Source: Cyanobacteria bacterium UBA3803
Lineage (GTDB): Bacteria > Cyanobacteriota > Vampirovibrionia > Gastranaerophilales > Gastranaerophilaceae
Assembly: GCA_002369055.1 (NCBI GenBank)
Contig: DFEL01000092.1
Location: 1-5,758, forward strand
DNA: 5,758 nucleotides
Direction of reading: 5' to 3'
The translations under genes and the position numbers were made by a program. Below, piece after piece: positions 5,297 to 5,758 of this stretch. The notes beneath the pieces are model-generated. The model had not been told where the DNA came from. It ran no database searches and saw only the letters and a program-made list of their open reading frames with translations. The stretch's first letter is position 1. Each line of letters opens with the position of its first letter.

Positions 5297-5758
5297 TTAA
5301 GTTTCAACATATTCTCTTAAACGTTTACTTCTGTTTGGATGTCTTAATTTTCTCAAAGCCTTAGCCTCAATTTGACGTATTCTTTCTCTTGTAACACCAA
5401 ACAACTGACCAACTTCTTCTAAAGTTCTTTGGCGACCGTCATCCATACCAAAACGTAATCTTAAAACATCTCTTTCACGTGGAGATAAGGTACATAAAAC
5501 TTCAGCCAAATCTTCACGTAACAAATCACCCGCCACTGTTTTAATAGGAGCATCTGCTTCTTTATCTTCAATAAAATCACCTAAACGAGAATCTTCTTCT
5601 TTTCCTATTGGAGTTTCCAATGACAAAGGTTCTTGAGCAATCTTAATAATTTCTCTCAATTTAGAAATAGAAACATTCATTTCCATTGCTAATTCTTCTT
5701 CAGTCGGCTTTCTTGAAAATTCTTGTGCAAGTCTTCTTGTAACTTTTTTAAGTTTATT
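5297..5758 (-). CDS. rpoD: Primary sigma-70 factor RpoD/SigA, C-terminal part (5' end outside window)
   Basis: The minus-strand frame is open to the right edge and gives 153 residues of the housekeeping sigma factor, which directs RNA polymerase to -35/-10 promoters. The visible part begins in region 3 ([19 protein letters not shown] at about 6-24), continues with the [17 protein letters not shown] block (about 36-52) and the region 3.2 finger [10 protein letters not shown] (56-65). Region 4 follows: [19 protein letters not shown] (about 91-109) and the -35-binding helix-turn-helix [20 protein letters not shown] (112-131), ending EYVET. The ATG at 5686 is an internal Met (residue 25 of this visible part), not the start, because the reading frame and family homology continue upstream of it. 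The sequence is near-identical in style to cyanobacterial SigA. Regions 1 and 2, including the -10 reader, are missing. Confidence 0.96.
   Translation of the reverse strand, partial: NKLKKVTRRLAQEFSRKPTEEELAMEMNVSISKLREIIKIAQEPLSLETPIGKEEDSRLGDFIEDKEADAPIKTVAGDLLREDLAEVLCTLSPRERDVLRLRFGMDDGRQRTLEEVGQLFGVTRERIRQIEAKALRKLRHPNRSKRLREYVET

Noticed and set aside
5297..5686. A separate 129-residue short sigma factor starting at the ATG at 5686
   Set aside because: The frame stays open upstream to the window edge and the added residues (VTRRLAQEF...KPTEEELA) match sigma-70 region 3, so this is an internal Met of a full-length RpoD.

Overview
The window reads as chromosomal DNA from an AT-rich bacterium of the cyanobacterial lineage, most likely a non-photosynthetic Vampirovibrionia/Melainabacteria member such as a gut Gastranaerophilales. 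Three things point there: the sigma factor C-terminus and the YggT/YlmG protein look strongly cyanobacterial; the prepilin leaders have the A-F-T-x-x-E form with Ala at -1, which I recall as common in that group; and the metalloprotease zinc motif resembles matrixin-like proteins of cyanobacteria. This assignment is inference from remembered family sequences; no search was run.

Layout, left to right. Positions 1-285 (minus) hold the N-terminal 95 residues of a Nudix-domain protein that runs off the left edge. Its Nudix box is degenerate, so it may be an NrtR-like regulator rather than an enzyme. Positions 448-1092 (minus) encode a secreted lytic transglycosylase. A 176-bp divergent promoter region follows. 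Two type IV pilin-like genes on the plus strand (1269-1943 and 2000-2710) each have their own extended -10 promoter. Next come S-methyl-5'-thioadenosine phosphorylase (2760-3563), a strong hairpin terminator, and a small YggT/YlmG membrane protein (3627-3887). A bidirectional terminator (3888-3918) separates these from two minus-strand genes: a membrane-anchored matrixin-like metalloprotease with TPR repeats (3929-5251), and the C-terminal 153 residues of the primary sigma factor RpoD/SigA (5297-5758, cut by the right edge) with its own terminator.

The genes do not form one pathway. The transglycosylase, the pilins, YggT and the anchored protease all act at the envelope; the phosphorylase, sigma factor and Nudix protein are housekeeping or regulatory. 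I see no CRISPR, tRNA, rRNA, insertion sequence or phage gene. I do not find a convincing new multi-gene system. The observations most worth a second look are the off-register zinc motif of the TPR protease, the Nudix box lacking catalytic acids, matching leader sequences on the Nudix and transglycosylase genes, matched promoters on the two pilin genes, and two places where a terminator hairpin sits directly against the next gene's ribosome binding site.
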